DNA from: Mastigamoeba balamuthi
Taxonomy: Eukaryota > Evosea > Mastigamoebida > Mastigamoebidae
NCBI GenBank assembly: GCA_902651635.1
Contig: CACRSC010001917.1
Span: forward strand, 605,977 to 669,976
Reading direction: 5' to 3'
Length of the DNA: 64,000 nucleotides
The notes beneath the pieces are model-generated. The model did no database searches, was not told the origin of the DNA, and worked only from the letters and a program-made list of their open reading frames with translations. Made by a program: the position numbers and the translations under genes. Numbering within the stretch: the first letter of the stretch is position 1; each line of letters starts with the position of its first letter. Below are positions 63,852-64,000 of the stretch, one piece after another.

Positions 63852-64000
63852 CTATCGACGCCTGGGCGACTTGAGCTGCGCCTTTGAGCGCATTCTGCCC
63901 CCACCAGGGGTGTCTTCACCTGCCCGCGGCGGCGACTGCGGCTGCTGGAACGACGCCTGGCCAGGGGTGCCTCCGCGAGACAGGTTGGGCAGTTGCTGGC
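63852..64000 (-). CDS. C-terminal end of an unknown gene
   Basis: Minus-strand frame entering from the right edge and stopping at 63852: Gln/Pro/Gly-rich text ending in SKAQLKSPRRR, a basic tail. Convergent with the TENT4-like gene, 186 bp away. Too short to name; an intron acceptor could lie within it. Confidence 0.45.
   Translation of the reverse strand, partial: QQLPNLSRGGTPGQASFQQPQSPPRAGEDTPGGGRMRSKAQLKSPRRR

Overview
This is a GC-rich, intron-rich stretch of nuclear DNA from a unicellular eukaryote. About two dozen protein genes are recognisable. Most are split by short introns (45 to about 100 nt), and coding regions are far richer in G and C than introns and spacers. ARL13, CFAP57 and an RJL GTPase point to a cell with a flagellum. 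I cannot name the lineage from the window alone. Splice donors are unusual: most fit GT(A/G)CG(C/T) with C at +4, and at least six introns best supported by homology start with GC.

Layout. 1-15 kb: SCAI homologue (cut by the window edge), Rnl5-type RNA ligase, an MSS51-C-like protein, an unknown protein with a Cys cluster, a kelch protein with a frame break, an eIF4B-like factor, an acid sphingomyelinase-like phosphodiesterase, a zinc alcohol dehydrogenase and a small secreted protein. 15-20.9 kb: a gene-poor, lower-GC stretch that includes a 2.3-kb DNA transposon with inverted ends and a TTA target duplication. 20.9-36.5 kb: F-box/SPRY protein, ARL13, CFAP57, TBC1D5-like RabGAP, RJL, ZC3H11A-like zinc finger and API5. 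36.6-39.9 kb: RAB3GAP1. 40-41.8 kb: an AT-rich island with tRNA-His and tRNA-Met. 41.8-47.1 kb: a protein with a possible TBP-like lobe, a tandem duplication around a single N, ribosomal protein L13a with an intronic box C/D snoRNA, and a helical protein. 47.2-54.7 kb: a PQ-loop protein, a MadBub checkpoint protein with a degenerate kinase, SLC66A2 and an unknown protein. 54.8-64 kb: a Lys/Ser-rich protein, two adjacent actinoporin-like copies (one broken), a TENT4/Trf4-type poly(A) polymerase, and the tail of one more gene.

Themes. Many genes lie head to head with only 100-280 bp between start codons, so shared promoters are likely. Membrane traffic is well represented: TBC1D5 and RAB3GAP1 act on Rab GTPases, with two PQ-loop transporters. 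RNA handling is also prominent: RNA ligase, eIF4B, ZC3H11A, TENT4, snoRNA. Two single-N joins flanked by near-identical repeats look like two haplotypes assembled in tandem, so local gene dose there should not be trusted.
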